A stretch of DNA of 64,000 bases from positions 1-64,000 of the forward strand of contig MKTT01000124.1 in the NCBI GenBank assembly GCA_001898385.1, written 5' to 3'. The stretch comes from Planctomycetales bacterium 71-10 (GTDB lineage Bacteria > Planctomycetota > Planctomycetia > Isosphaerales > Isosphaeraceae). The notes under the pieces are model-generated. The model did no database searches. It saw nothing but the letters and a program-made list of their open reading frames with translations, and was not told where the DNA came from. Made by a program: the position numbers and the translations under genes. Positions 53,399-61,317 of the stretch are shown in pieces. Position 1 is the stretch's first letter, and each line of letters starts with the position of its first letter.

Positions 53399-53548
53399 GT
53401 GGCCTACATTCTCCTCGGCGCCTTCGTCTACATCGGGCTCGTGGTCCTGTTCCTCTCCCTCTTCGCCTCGGCCGCCTGCGCCGACCGGCTCTGGGAGAAG
53501 CGTCGCAAGTCGAACGTCGACGGCCCCAAGTTCCGACGACGCGCCTGA
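53399..53548 (+). CDS. Small single-pass membrane protein, paralogue
   Basis: The 49-residue protein starts with GTG (AGGGGGG about 5 nt upstream) and has one helix (YILLGAFVYIGLVVLFLSLFASAA) followed by a basic tail ending GPKFRRRA. The arrangement matches the 53152 gene. A frame extending from 53294 would add 35 residues without likeness to it. Function unknown. Confidence 0.6.
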   Translation: MAYILLGAFVYIGLVVLFLSLFASAACADRLWEKRRKSNVDGPKFRRRA

Positions 53549-53606
53549 GCACCGAGCCTCGTCGAGATCGGACGCCCACCTCCCGCGATCACGATCCCGC
53601 GCGGCC

Positions 53607-54317
53607 TTACTGCGTCGGGGCGGGGGGGATCGCGGCGGCGGCGAGCGAGTCGTAGAGGCCGAGCAGGAACTCGTGGAAGCTCTGGGCAATGCCGGGGGTG
53701 GACGTGGCGCGGATCTCCTGGAGGGCGGGGCGGCCGTAGTCCAGCAACTTCTGGCGGGCCTCCGCGGCCAGGGGGATGGGCGCGTAGCCGTGGCCTTCGA
53801 CCTCTGAGCGGACCGCGGCCACGGCCTCGTCGGACGTGTCGCGCTTCGTCTTCAGCTCGCCCGCCACGGGCGAGTCCGCCGGCCAGACGAGCGTCCCGGC
53901 GGCGTCGAAGAAGCTCGCCAGCGGCGCGGGGGCCGGCTTGCTCGGCCGGGGCTCGGCGGGCCTGGGCTGGGGCGCGGCGGCGGGGGCCTGCCCGAGCGAG
54001 CGGTTCGCCATCGCGGCGGCGGCGCGACGGCTGCCGGCGGCGGGGCCTCGCGCATCCTGCTGCTGGACCAGGCCGTTGTCGCGGAGCCGGTTCACGTAGG
54101 AGTTGGGGTTGTTGGCGTAGACGTTGTTCGAAGGCGGCCGTCCCGCCCGAGCGGCGTTCTGGAGGGCGAAGGATTCGACCGTGTTCGTCGGCGTGGGGAC
54201 CCAGGGCATCGCGATGCCCCCCCAGCCGAAGCCGAACCCCTGGGCCTGGGCGGTCGACGGGCCGGCGAGCGCGGCCAGTCCGAGGGCGAGTGCGGGCGCG
54301 AGGTGGCGGATCTTCAT
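53607..54317 (-). CDS. Hypothetical secreted protein
   Basis: The 236-residue protein has a signal peptide (PALALGLAALAGPSTAQAQG), a Gly-rich start (GFGFGWGGIAMPWVPTPTNTVESFALQNAA), an Asn-rich piece (SNNVYANNPNSYVNRLRDNGLV), a Pro/Ala-rich linker, and a helical C-terminal part (SFFDAAGTLVWPADSPVAGEL... ARQKLLDYGRPALQEIRA). I do not recognise the family. It converges with the small-protein gene and lies downstream of the sulfatase gene on the same strand, separated by a hairpin. Confidence 0.65.
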   Translation of the reverse strand: MKIRHLAPALALGLAALAGPSTAQAQGFGFGWGGIAMPWVPTPTNTVESFALQNAARAGRPPSNNVYANNPNSYVNRLRDNGLVQQQDARGPAAGSRRAAAAMANRSLGQAPAAAPQPRPAEPRPSKPAPAPLASFFDAAGTLVWPADSPVAGELKTKRDTSDEAVAAVRSEVEGHGYAPIPLAAEARQKLLDYGRPALQEIRATSTPGIAQSFHEFLLGLYDSLAAAAIPPAPTQ

Positions 54318-54345
54318 GACGTCGGTCGCTCGGGTCGTTGGGGGA

Positions 54346-54387
54346 TGCGGGTCGCGGCCTCCATTCTAGGGGAGGCCGCGACCCGCA
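54346..54387 (-). terminator. Hairpin terminator downstream of the sulfatase gene
   Basis: Arms 54346-54362 and 54371-54387 form a 17-bp perfect stem with an 8-nt loop. It lies 19 nt after the sulfatase stop and before the next gene's start. Confidence 0.6.
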
Positions 54388-54405
54388 GGGAAGCGAGCGC
54401 CGGCG

Positions 54406-56577
54406 TCACTCGACCTCGACGACCACCGAATCGACCGTCCCCTTGAACGGGTTCGGCGAGCCGTAGGGCCCGACCGGCCCCTTGAGGTCCCGGCCGACTT
54501 GCAGGCCGTCGACCGGCTGGCGCGGGATGAGCTTCCCTTGCACGGGCTCCGTCGCCTTGCCGTCGATCTCCAGGGTCAGCTTGCCGGAAGCGTCGATCCG
54601 CGCGACGATCGCGTGCTCGCCGGGCTCCAGCGCCGGGCCGGCGATCCGGGCGGCGTTCGCCCGGCCGTTGCCCGAGCGGACGAGGAACACCGGCCGGGCG
54701 TCCTCCACGAACAGCGAGTAGCCCGCGGCCGTCCCGCCCTGGGCGACGATCACGCCGTCGGGCTTCTTCGCCCGGGTCGTCACCCTGGCCGCGATCGCGA
54801 TCGGCCGGTCGGCGACGGCCGGCGCCTCGGGCCCGCCCAGGTCGGCCTCGGCCTTCAGGACGAACCGGCCGGCACGGCTCGGGGCCGACGCCGCCTGCTC
54901 GCGCCAGGCGCCCAGGGGGAGGACGTCGGCCCGCGCGGCGTAGGCGTCCCAGGCGGCGGCCATCGCCTTCGCCCGATCGGGGTGCTCGGCGGCCCGGTCG
55001 TGCAGTTCGGCGCGGTCCTCGGCGATGTTGTACAACTCCCATGGCCGTCCCGATTTCGCGACGAGCTTCCAGTCGCCCTCGCGGACGGCCCGGTTCCCCT
55101 CGTGCTCCCAGAAGATCGGCCCCGGCCGATTCAGGGGCAGGCCGTCGAAGGCCGGGCGCAGGCTGACCCCCTCGCGGGGCTTGATCGGCCGGCCGTCGAC
55201 CTCCGTGGGGTAGTTCGCGCCGGCGAGGTCGACGCAGGTCGCCATCAGGTCGACCAGGTGGCCCGGCTGGGGCTCCAGCTTCCCCTTGCGATCGGCCTGG
55301 ATCCCGGCCGGCCAGTGGGCGATGAGCGGCGTTGAGATGCCCCCCTCGTGGGTCCAGTGCTTGTACTCGCGGAACGGGGTGTTGCTGACGTTCGCCCAGC
55401 CTCGGCCGTAGGCGACGTAGGTGTCGGCCGGCCCCGGCATGACGCCCGGCCCGGTGCGCACCTGGCGGCCGTCGCGGGTCTGCATCGGCGGCGAGCCCTT
55501 GAGCTGGAGGTCGTCGGGTCCCAGCGGCTTCAGGCCCTCGGCCGGGGCCTGGACGTTGTCTCGGCCCATGTCCTCGGCGCACGCGCCGTTGTCCTGGAGG
55601 AAGAGGACCAGCGTGTCGTCCAGCTTGCCGCTCTCCTTGAGCTGCGCGACGATCCGGCCGACGCCGGCGTCCATCTTCTCGATCATCGCCGCGTACACTT
55701 CCTTGCAGCGGGCCTCGCGGGCCTTGTCGTCCACGTCGGCCCAGTCGTCGGAGGCCGGGGTCATCTCGGCGCCCGGCGGGATCAGGCCCAGCTCCTTCAT
55801 CTTCTTGAAGCGGGCCTCGCGGACGGGGGCGTAGCCGGCGTCGTACTTCCCCTTGTACTTCGCCACGTCCGCCTCGGGGGCGTGCATCGGCCAGTGGGCC
55901 GTGGTGAAGGCGACGTAGAGGAAGAACGGCCGATCGGGCGACTCGGCCTGGTGCTCGCGGAGATACTTGACGGCGTTGTCGGCGATGGCGTCGGTGTAGT
56001 AGTACGACTCGGGCTTGTACTCGGGGTCGTTCTCGGGCGTGATCAGCGTCTCCTGGCGGCAGAGGTTGCCCGGGTCGTAGAAGCTGCCGGCACCGATGAT
56101 CGTGCCGTAGAATTTCTCGAAGCCCCGGCCCAGCGGCCAGGTGGCGCGATCGCCGTTGGGGCCGACGAACCGCGTGACGTGCCACTTGCCCGTCATGTAC
56201 GTCCGGTAGCCCGCCGGCCGCAGCGCCTCGGCGATCGTGACCGAATTCCGGTTCAGCACGCCGCGATAGCCGTCGTACCCGCGGTCGTTCATCATGTGGC
56301 CGATGCCGGCCTGGTGCGGGTACAGGCCCGTCAGGAGCGAGGCGCGCGTGGGACAGCACCGGGCTGTGTTGTAGAACTGCGTGAACCGCACGCCCCCCGC
56401 GGCCAGGCCGTCCAGGTTGGGCGTCGTCGACTCGCCGCCGTAGCAGCCCAGGTCCGAATACCCCATGTCGTCGGTCATGACGACCACGATGTTCGGCCGC
56501 TTCTCCTCCGCGGCGTCGGCCACGACCGCCCCCCACGCCACCGCCATCAGCGCCACCGCCCAGCCCGATGTCCGCAT
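54406..56577 (-). CDS. Arylsulfatase-type sulfatase, secreted
   Basis: The 723-residue enzyme has a signal peptide (WAVALMAVAWGAVVADA), the metal-binding start NIVVVMTDDMGYSDLGCYGG, and the formylglycine site Cys74-Cys-Pro-Thr-Arg78 followed by ASLLTG, so Cys74 is the residue converted by a maturase. No maturase gene lies nearby. The C-terminal 160 residues form a beta-rich LamG-like domain (FKGTVDSVVVEVE). Planctomycetes carry many such sulfatases for sulfated polysaccharides; the substrate is unknown. The N-terminal ATG is the one with the signal peptide. It is followed by the hypothetical secreted protein gene. Confidence 0.92.
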   Translation of the reverse strand: MRTSGWAVALMAVAWGAVVADAAEEKRPNIVVVMTDDMGYSDLGCYGGESTTPNLDGLAAGGVRFTQFYNTARCCPTRASLLTGLYPHQAGIGHMMNDRGYDGYRGVLNRNSVTIAEALRPAGYRTYMTGKWHVTRFVGPNGDRATWPLGRGFEKFYGTIIGAGSFYDPGNLCRQETLITPENDPEYKPESYYYTDAIADNAVKYLREHQAESPDRPFFLYVAFTTAHWPMHAPEADVAKYKGKYDAGYAPVREARFKKMKELGLIPPGAEMTPASDDWADVDDKAREARCKEVYAAMIEKMDAGVGRIVAQLKESGKLDDTLVLFLQDNGACAEDMGRDNVQAPAEGLKPLGPDDLQLKGSPPMQTRDGRQVRTGPGVMPGPADTYVAYGRGWANVSNTPFREYKHWTHEGGISTPLIAHWPAGIQADRKGKLEPQPGHLVDLMATCVDLAGANYPTEVDGRPIKPREGVSLRPAFDGLPLNRPGPIFWEHEGNRAVREGDWKLVAKSGRPWELYNIAEDRAELHDRAAEHPDRAKAMAAAWDAYAARADVLPLGAWREQAASAPSRAGRFVLKAEADLGGPEAPAVADRPIAIAARVTTRAKKPDGVIVAQGGTAAGYSLFVEDARPVFLVRSGNGRANAARIAGPALEPGEHAIVARIDASGKLTLEIDGKATEPVQGKLIPRQPVDGLQVGRDLKGPVGPYGSPNPFKGTVDSVVVEVE

Positions 56578-56726
56578 CCCTCGCCCCCCCTCAGCATGCC
56601 CGCCGCCCGCATCCCCGCCGCCGGGCCTGGCGAGCCTGATCGGGCCCCGCGGCGTAGTCGACTGATCCTATCGACTTCGAACCCGATGCGACAGGGACGC
56701 CTCCGGACGATCGGGTCACCCGAGGT

Positions 56727-57632
56727 TCAATCGGGCTCGACGCCCAGTTCCCGCAACTTGGCCGCGAGCCGTTCCGACCGTCGACGTTCCGCCTCGACCT
56801 GGGCCTCGGCCTGGCCGGCGCGGGCCTCGGCCTGTCCGGCGCGGGCCTCCGCCTGTCCGGCGCGGGCCTCCGCCTCCTCGCGCGATCGGCGTTCGGCCTC
56901 GGCGCGGCGTTCGGCGCGGACGCGGGAGAGGAGTTCGGCCTCGGCCCGCTCGGTCTCCAACAGGGCCAGGCGTTCGGCGCGGCGGCGGCGGCGGCGCTCG
57001 GCCTTGGCGATCCGCCGCGCCGTCTCCTCATCCTTGGCCAGCTCGCCGAAGCTCCGGAACGGCTGGCCGTCGGGCCGGATGACGACCAACGCCTCCTTGC
57101 GGCGGGGGGCGTCGAACGTCACGCCCAGGCGCGGGCTGGTCCAGCCGTCGGCCTTGCGGAGCGGCATCAGGCCGTCGGGCCGGCGGAGCCAGCCCTCGAA
57201 TGCGCCGGATTCCGGGTCGTAGAAGTAATACTCCTCGACTCCCCTCGCGTCGTAGCGGCGCAGCTTCTCGGCCATCTCGGCGGGGGTGTTGGTGTACGAG
57301 GCCACCTCGAAGACCACCTGGGGGACGACGCCGTCCTCGACCCATTCGCGGTATGACCGCCGGTCCCCCTTGGGCCGGCCGAAGACGACCATCGCGTCCG
57401 GGGCCATGGCATCGGTGGGGTCTTCGCGGTTCGCGTACCAGAGGAGGTCGCCGGCGACGAAGACGTCGTCGCGGTCGGCGAACAGGGCGTCGAGCCCCTC
57501 CTTGATCGTGACGATCCAGCGGAACTGGGTGGTGCTCTCGGCCATCGGCTTGCCGTCGCTGGAGGGGAACCGCGGGTCGTATGGGTCGACGTACGTCGTC
57601 GGGGCGGGGCGGTCGGGACGGGCGGTGCTCAT
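56727..57632 (-). CDS. Uma2 family protein (DUF820, PD-(D/E)XK nuclease-like) with heptad tail
   Basis: The 301-residue protein matches the Uma2 family: VFVAGDLLWYANRED, APDAMVVFGRPKGDR, VVFEVASYTNT and AEKLRRYDARGVEEYYFYDPE give the restriction-nuclease-like core, with Asp and Glu as likely metal ligands. From about residue 215 it becomes a long Arg/Glu/Ala helix with coiled-coil character, including three exact or near-exact EARAGQA units. Uma2 proteins are abundant in cyanobacteria and planctomycetes and have no settled role. It is divergent from the DUF1501 gene. Confidence 0.88.
   Translation of the reverse strand: MSTARPDRPAPTTYVDPYDPRFPSSDGKPMAESTTQFRWIVTIKEGLDALFADRDDVFVAGDLLWYANREDPTDAMAPDAMVVFGRPKGDRRSYREWVEDGVVPQVVFEVASYTNTPAEMAEKLRRYDARGVEEYYFYDPESGAFEGWLRRPDGLMPLRKADGWTSPRLGVTFDAPRRKEALVVIRPDGQPFRSFGELAKDEETARRIAKAERRRRRRAERLALLETERAEAELLSRVRAERRAEAERRSREEAEARAGQAEARAGQAEARAGQAEAQVEAERRRSERLAAKLRELGVEPD
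56803..56865. repeat. 21-bp tandem repeat inside the Uma2 gene
   Basis: Three 21-bp units (56803-56823, 56824-56844, 56845-56865) differ at one or two positions; a fourth diverges. They encode EARAGQA heptads in the coiled-coil tail and may vary in number by slippage. Confidence 0.75.
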
Positions 57633-57779
57633 GGGGCGACTCCCTGGGCGTCGCTTCGGTGCGGACGTTCACTATATGTAGCACGATCCCCGCGGCGACG
57701 CCAGGCGGGATCGTCGCGACCCACGACATCGCATGAAGCCCCTGGCGGACTCGCGCGGGATCGATCAAGATGAGCGGCT

Positions 57780-59237
57780 ATGAGCCACAACCACGACGCG
57801 CCGCTGGGACGACATCTGCTCGACCGCCGGGGTTTCCTGTCGCACATGGCGACGGGCGTCGGGGGGATCGCGCTCGGCTCGATCCTGGCCGAGAAGGGCC
57901 TGCTGGCCGCCGAGCCCAAGGCCGGCCCGCTGGCCCCGAGGCCGCCCCACTTCGCCGCCAAGGCGAAGCGGGTCATCCACATCTACTGCACGGGCGCCGT
58001 CAGCCACCTGGACACCTGGGACTACAAGCCCGAACTCATCAAGCGCCACGGCGAGCCCATGCCGGGCGCCGAGAAGCTGCTGACGTTCCAGGGCGAGAAC
58101 GGCGCCCTCGCGAAGAGTCCCTGGGCGTTCAAGCCCCGCGGCGAGTGCGGCAAGTTCGCCTCCGACCTGCTCCCCCACCTGGCGGAGCGGGTCGACGACA
58201 TGTGCTTCATCCACTCGCTGACCTCCAAGACCAACACCCACGGCCCCGGCGAGATGTTCATGTCCACCGGGTTCACCCTGGAAGGCTTCCCCAGCATGGG
58301 CGCGTGGGTCAGCTACGCGCTGGGGACCGACGACCAGGACCTGCCCGCCTACGTCGCCATCCCCGACCCCCGCGGCGACCCGCAGCAGGGGCCGGCCAAC
58401 TGGACCAACGGCTTCCTCCCGGCCGTCTACCAGGGGACCTCGTTCAACGCCGACAAGCCGATCCGCCACCTCGCCCGGCCCGAGTCGATCTCCCCCGACG
58501 ACGACCGCGCCGCGCGCGATTTGATCCGGATCCTCAACGACGAGCACCTGGCGCGCAACCCCGGCGACGAGGAGCTTTCGGCCCGCATCGCCGCCTATGA
58601 GCTGGCCGCGCGGATGCAGCTCTCCGCGCCCGAGGTCGGCGACCTGTCGCGCGAGAGCCCGGCCGTGCGGTCGCTTTACGGGCTGGACGATGCGAACCCG
58701 ATCCTCGCCGGCTTCGGCCGCAACTGCCTGCTGGCGCGCCGCCTGGTCGAGCGCGGGGTCCGGTTCGTCACGCTGTTCAACGGGGCCTTCGCCATGGGCG
58801 AGGGCGCGCTGAACTGGGACGGCCACCGCCGGATCAAGTCGGACTACGACCGCCACGGGCCGATCCTCGACAAGCCCGCCGCGGCGCTCCTGATCGACCT
58901 GAAGGACCGCGGCCTGCTCGACGACACCCTGGTCGTCTGGTCGACCGAGTTCGGCCGCATGCCGACGTTCCAGAAGGGGACCGAGGGCCGCGACCACAAC
59001 CCCAAGGGGTTCACCGCCTGGCTCGCCGGCGCGGGGGTGAAGCGGGCCTTCAGCTACGGCGCCACCGACCCCTTCGGATACCAGGCGGTCGAGAACGTCG
59101 TGGACGTCCACGACTTCCACGCCACGATCCTGCACCTGCTGGGCCTCGACCACGAGCGCCTGACCTACTACAACAACGGCGCCCAGCGCCGGCTGACCGA
59201 CGTCCACGGCCACGTCATCCGCGACATCCTGGCCTGA
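57780..59237 (+). CDS. DUF1501 domain protein, Tat-exported
   Basis: The 485-residue protein has a twin-arginine signal (LLDRRGFLSHMATGVGGIALG) and the DUF1501 body, a sulfatase/phosphatase-superfamily-like domain: RVIHIYCTGAVSHLDTWDYKPEL, MCFIHSLTSKTNTHGPGEMFM, WSTEFGRMPTFQKGTEGRDHNPKGFTAWLAGAGVKRA and VHDFHATILHLLGLDHERLTY. The histidine and aspartate cluster suggests metal binding. Planctomycete genomes have many copies, often with a partner DUF1549/DUF1553 cytochrome-like gene, which is absent here. It is followed 20 nt later by an SMP-30-like gene. Confidence 0.93.
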   Translation: MSHNHDAPLGRHLLDRRGFLSHMATGVGGIALGSILAEKGLLAAEPKAGPLAPRPPHFAAKAKRVIHIYCTGAVSHLDTWDYKPELIKRHGEPMPGAEKLLTFQGENGALAKSPWAFKPRGECGKFASDLLPHLAERVDDMCFIHSLTSKTNTHGPGEMFMSTGFTLEGFPSMGAWVSYALGTDDQDLPAYVAIPDPRGDPQQGPANWTNGFLPAVYQGTSFNADKPIRHLARPESISPDDDRAARDLIRILNDEHLARNPGDEELSARIAAYELAARMQLSAPEVGDLSRESPAVRSLYGLDDANPILAGFGRNCLLARRLVERGVRFVTLFNGAFAMGEGALNWDGHRRIKSDYDRHGPILDKPAAALLIDLKDRGLLDDTLVVWSTEFGRMPTFQKGTEGRDHNPKGFTAWLAGAGVKRAFSYGATDPFGYQAVENVVDVHDFHATILHLLGLDHERLTYYNNGAQRRLTDVHGHVIRDILA

Positions 59238-59257
59238 CCCGAACCGGAGCCCCTCCC

Positions 59258-60178
59258 ATGTCCGCGCCCGCGATGCTGCTGGCCCTGCTGACCGCCCTCG
59301 GCGGCGTGGCGGGGGACGACGACCCGAGCGAGGTCGTCGAGCCGCTGGAGACCGTGGAGAACCTCTGGGACCGCGGCACGTTCACCGAGGGGGGCGCGAC
59401 GGCGGCGGACGGCTCGATCCTCTTCTCCGACATCGGCGACCGCATCATGCGGTTCAACCCCAGCACCGGCGAGACCACCGTCTTCCGCGAGCCCGGCGGC
59501 CGGGCGAACGGCATGATCATGGACGCCAAGGGCCGGCTCATCGTCGCCGAGGGGGCGAACACCGGCGGCGGCCGTCGCATCTCCGTCACCGAGCCCGACG
59601 GCGAGTGCCGCACCCTGGCCGATCGGTTCGAGGGGAAGCGGTTCAACAGCCCCAACGACGTCGCCGTCGACGAGGAGGGCCGCGTCTATTTCTCCGACCC
59701 CCGCTACGTCGGCGACGAGCCCCGCGAGCTGGACTTCGAGGGCGTCTTCCGCATCGACCCCGACGGCCGCGTCGTCCGCCTGGAGACGACGGCGAAGAAG
59801 CCCAACGGCCTCGTCGTCGGCCCGGACGGCAAGACGTTGTACGTCGCCGACAACGGCGCCGACCGCCGCGCCCTGCTCGCCGTCGACCTCGACGACGGCG
59901 GGGACGCCTCCAACCCTCGCGTCCTCGTCGACTTCGGCAAGGATTCGGGGATCGACGGCATGACCGTGACCACCGACGGCCGCATCGTCGCCGCCACCCC
60001 GCAGGGCGTCGCCGTCTTCGCCCCCGACGGCAAGAAGCTCGCCCTGATCCGCACCCCCGAGCCCGCCGCCAACGTCGAGTTCGGCGGCGACGACGCCCAG
60101 GTCCTCTACATCATGGCCGGCAAGGGCCTCTATCGCATCAATACCAACATGACCGGCTATCACGTCCCGGTCGAATGA
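59258..60178 (+). CDS. SMP-30/gluconolactonase-like beta-propeller protein
   Basis: The 306-residue protein has a short signal (MLLALLTALGGVAG) and an SMP-30/LRE-like six-bladed propeller: TEGGATAADGSILFSDIGDRIMRFNP, FREPGGRANGMIMDAKGRLIVAEG, NSPNDVAVDEEGRVYFSDPRY, KKPNGLVVGPDGKTLYVAD and DGMTVTTDGRIVAAT. Glu, Asn and Asp positions of the metal site are present (EGGA, NSPND, NGLVV). It is likely a secreted lactonase or sugar-binding propeller. The start is ATG 20 nt after the DUF1501 stop, so the two are probably cotranscribed. Confidence 0.9.
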   Translation: MSAPAMLLALLTALGGVAGDDDPSEVVEPLETVENLWDRGTFTEGGATAADGSILFSDIGDRIMRFNPSTGETTVFREPGGRANGMIMDAKGRLIVAEGANTGGGRRISVTEPDGECRTLADRFEGKRFNSPNDVAVDEEGRVYFSDPRYVGDEPRELDFEGVFRIDPDGRVVRLETTAKKPNGLVVGPDGKTLYVADNGADRRALLAVDLDDGGDASNPRVLVDFGKDSGIDGMTVTTDGRIVAATPQGVAVFAPDGKKLALIRTPEPAANVEFGGDDAQVLYIMAGKGLYRINTNMTGYHVPVE

Positions 60179-60221
60179 AGCCTCGCGAGGACCTCGCCTT
60201 GCCGACGACGGTGGTCGAGCC

Positions 60222-60554
60222 CTACGCGGAAGGCCGGATGCCCACGACGCAACAACCCTGACCCGGCTCCGGTCGTGGCCATTCCTTCTTCTCGGGGTAG
60301 TGGCCGGCCTCAAGATAAGCCTTGATATGATCGGCGTCCTCGGCGGTCACACCCTTCGCGACGGTGACCGGGGCCGAGGTCGCGAGCCGCTCGGCTTTCG
60401 CCGGGTCCAGTCCCAGCCCGACCGTAACGGCGTTGCGAAAACCCGCGACCTCGGTCCATCTCGTCCGGCTCGGAATGCGGACGGTGAGCAGCGCGGCGAC
60501 CACCGGGCCGTGGAAGCCCTCCGAGACCGATTCGAGAACGACGTCGTAAGCCAT
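60222..60554 (-). CDS. Small protein with a ribosomal L7/L12 C-terminal-like domain
   Basis: The 110-residue protein has in its middle and end a stretch like the L7/L12 C-terminal domain: FRNAVTVGLGLDPAKAERLATSAPVTVAKGVTAEDADHIKAYLEAGHY aligns with the family pattern of a helix, LGLKEAK..., an AP/P loop, KxGV, and AEEIKxxLEAxG. It has no L7/L12 N-terminal dimerisation domain. The C-terminus has CCVVG. The start ATG at 60554 excludes an upstream part that runs into a repeat element. Role unknown; a stand-alone L7/L12-like domain could bind translation factors, but that is inference. Confidence 0.65.
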   Translation of the reverse strand: MAYDVVLESVSEGFHGPVVAALLTVRIPSRTRWTEVAGFRNAVTVGLGLDPAKAERLATSAPVTVAKGVTAEDADHIKAYLEAGHYPEKKEWPRPEPGQGCCVVGIRPSA

Positions 60555-60650
60555 TGGGGTATCCACGATCCTCAGCAACCGCGGCGACGGGGGCGTCCGG
60601 TCGGTCCGGGTGTGCCTTTGGATCTTGAGGGAAGGTCGTGGGTTCATGGA

Positions 60651-60832
60651 CGTCTTCCCCCCTCGCGGGGGAAGACAGACGCCGAAGGCGTCAGATGAGG
60701 GGGACGTGAAGCACGGGTGCCATCGGGATTTCGACGCCCCGTCCGACCGGCTCAGGAGCCCGACGGCCGTCCTGCTCGTCGTGCCCCTCATCCGGCCCTC
60801 CGGGCCACCTTCCCCCGCCAGGGGGGAAGGAC
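60651..60832. repeat. Palindromic dispersed element, copy C
   Basis: About 182 bp with a hairpin pair at each end (CTTCCCC...GGGGAAG and CCTTCCCCC...GGGGGGAAGG types). Its interior, read on the minus strand, aligns with copy A (both contain ACGACGAGC, a CGTCGGG core and a CGTCGAA segment). It lies in the region between the L7/L12-like gene and the sugar-binding gene. Confidence 0.75.
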
Positions 60833-61317
60833 GTCATGATGGCCTCTCAACTCCCTGTTCGATCCGCCAGAATCCAAAGGCACATCCGTCGGCCCGCCTC
60901 CTCCCGTCGCTTCGGCGACTCATGGCGGGTCTCGGCGAAGGCTGCCGGGAATTTCGAATTTCTGAAATCCGGCTGCACCTCGCCGCGATCTTACCCGAAT
61001 GACGCGATCGTGATCTTTGACATCCTGGAATCGGAGGGCCGCGGGAAGGGTCGAGGGGACCGAAATCGGGCCCACGATCTCCCGACATGCCCGCACTCAG
61101 GTCGAGCCGCCGGAGAGGCTTCCACCCCCGAGGTGCCGTCGGTCCCCGGTGCGAGCGAAGGAGGATTCGCCGTTCGTGCATTCGAAAACGACGAACAAAG
61201 CCAAATTCAGCGAGCCCGGGCGACATCGCAAACAATTCGCCGTCATGGATTTACGCCGTGAACCCGGAGCAACCCAATTCCCACCGGCCCGGCGAACGGA
61301 CCCGACCGGAGCCAGGG
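60833..61317. other. Intergenic region without a recognised gene
   Basis: A 485-nt stretch after copy C. Open frames on both strands (for example 60836-61261) have no family likeness, no good ribosome-binding site and an unusual residue composition. It includes an imperfect palindrome around GAATTTCGAATTTCTGAAAT (near 60950) and is lower in GC than the genes around it. Confidence 0.5.

Noticed and set aside
60836..61261. Two overlapping frames of 133-141 codons on opposite strands
   Set aside because: No conserved domain, no convincing ribosome-binding site, and both read through low-information sequence; treated as intergenic.
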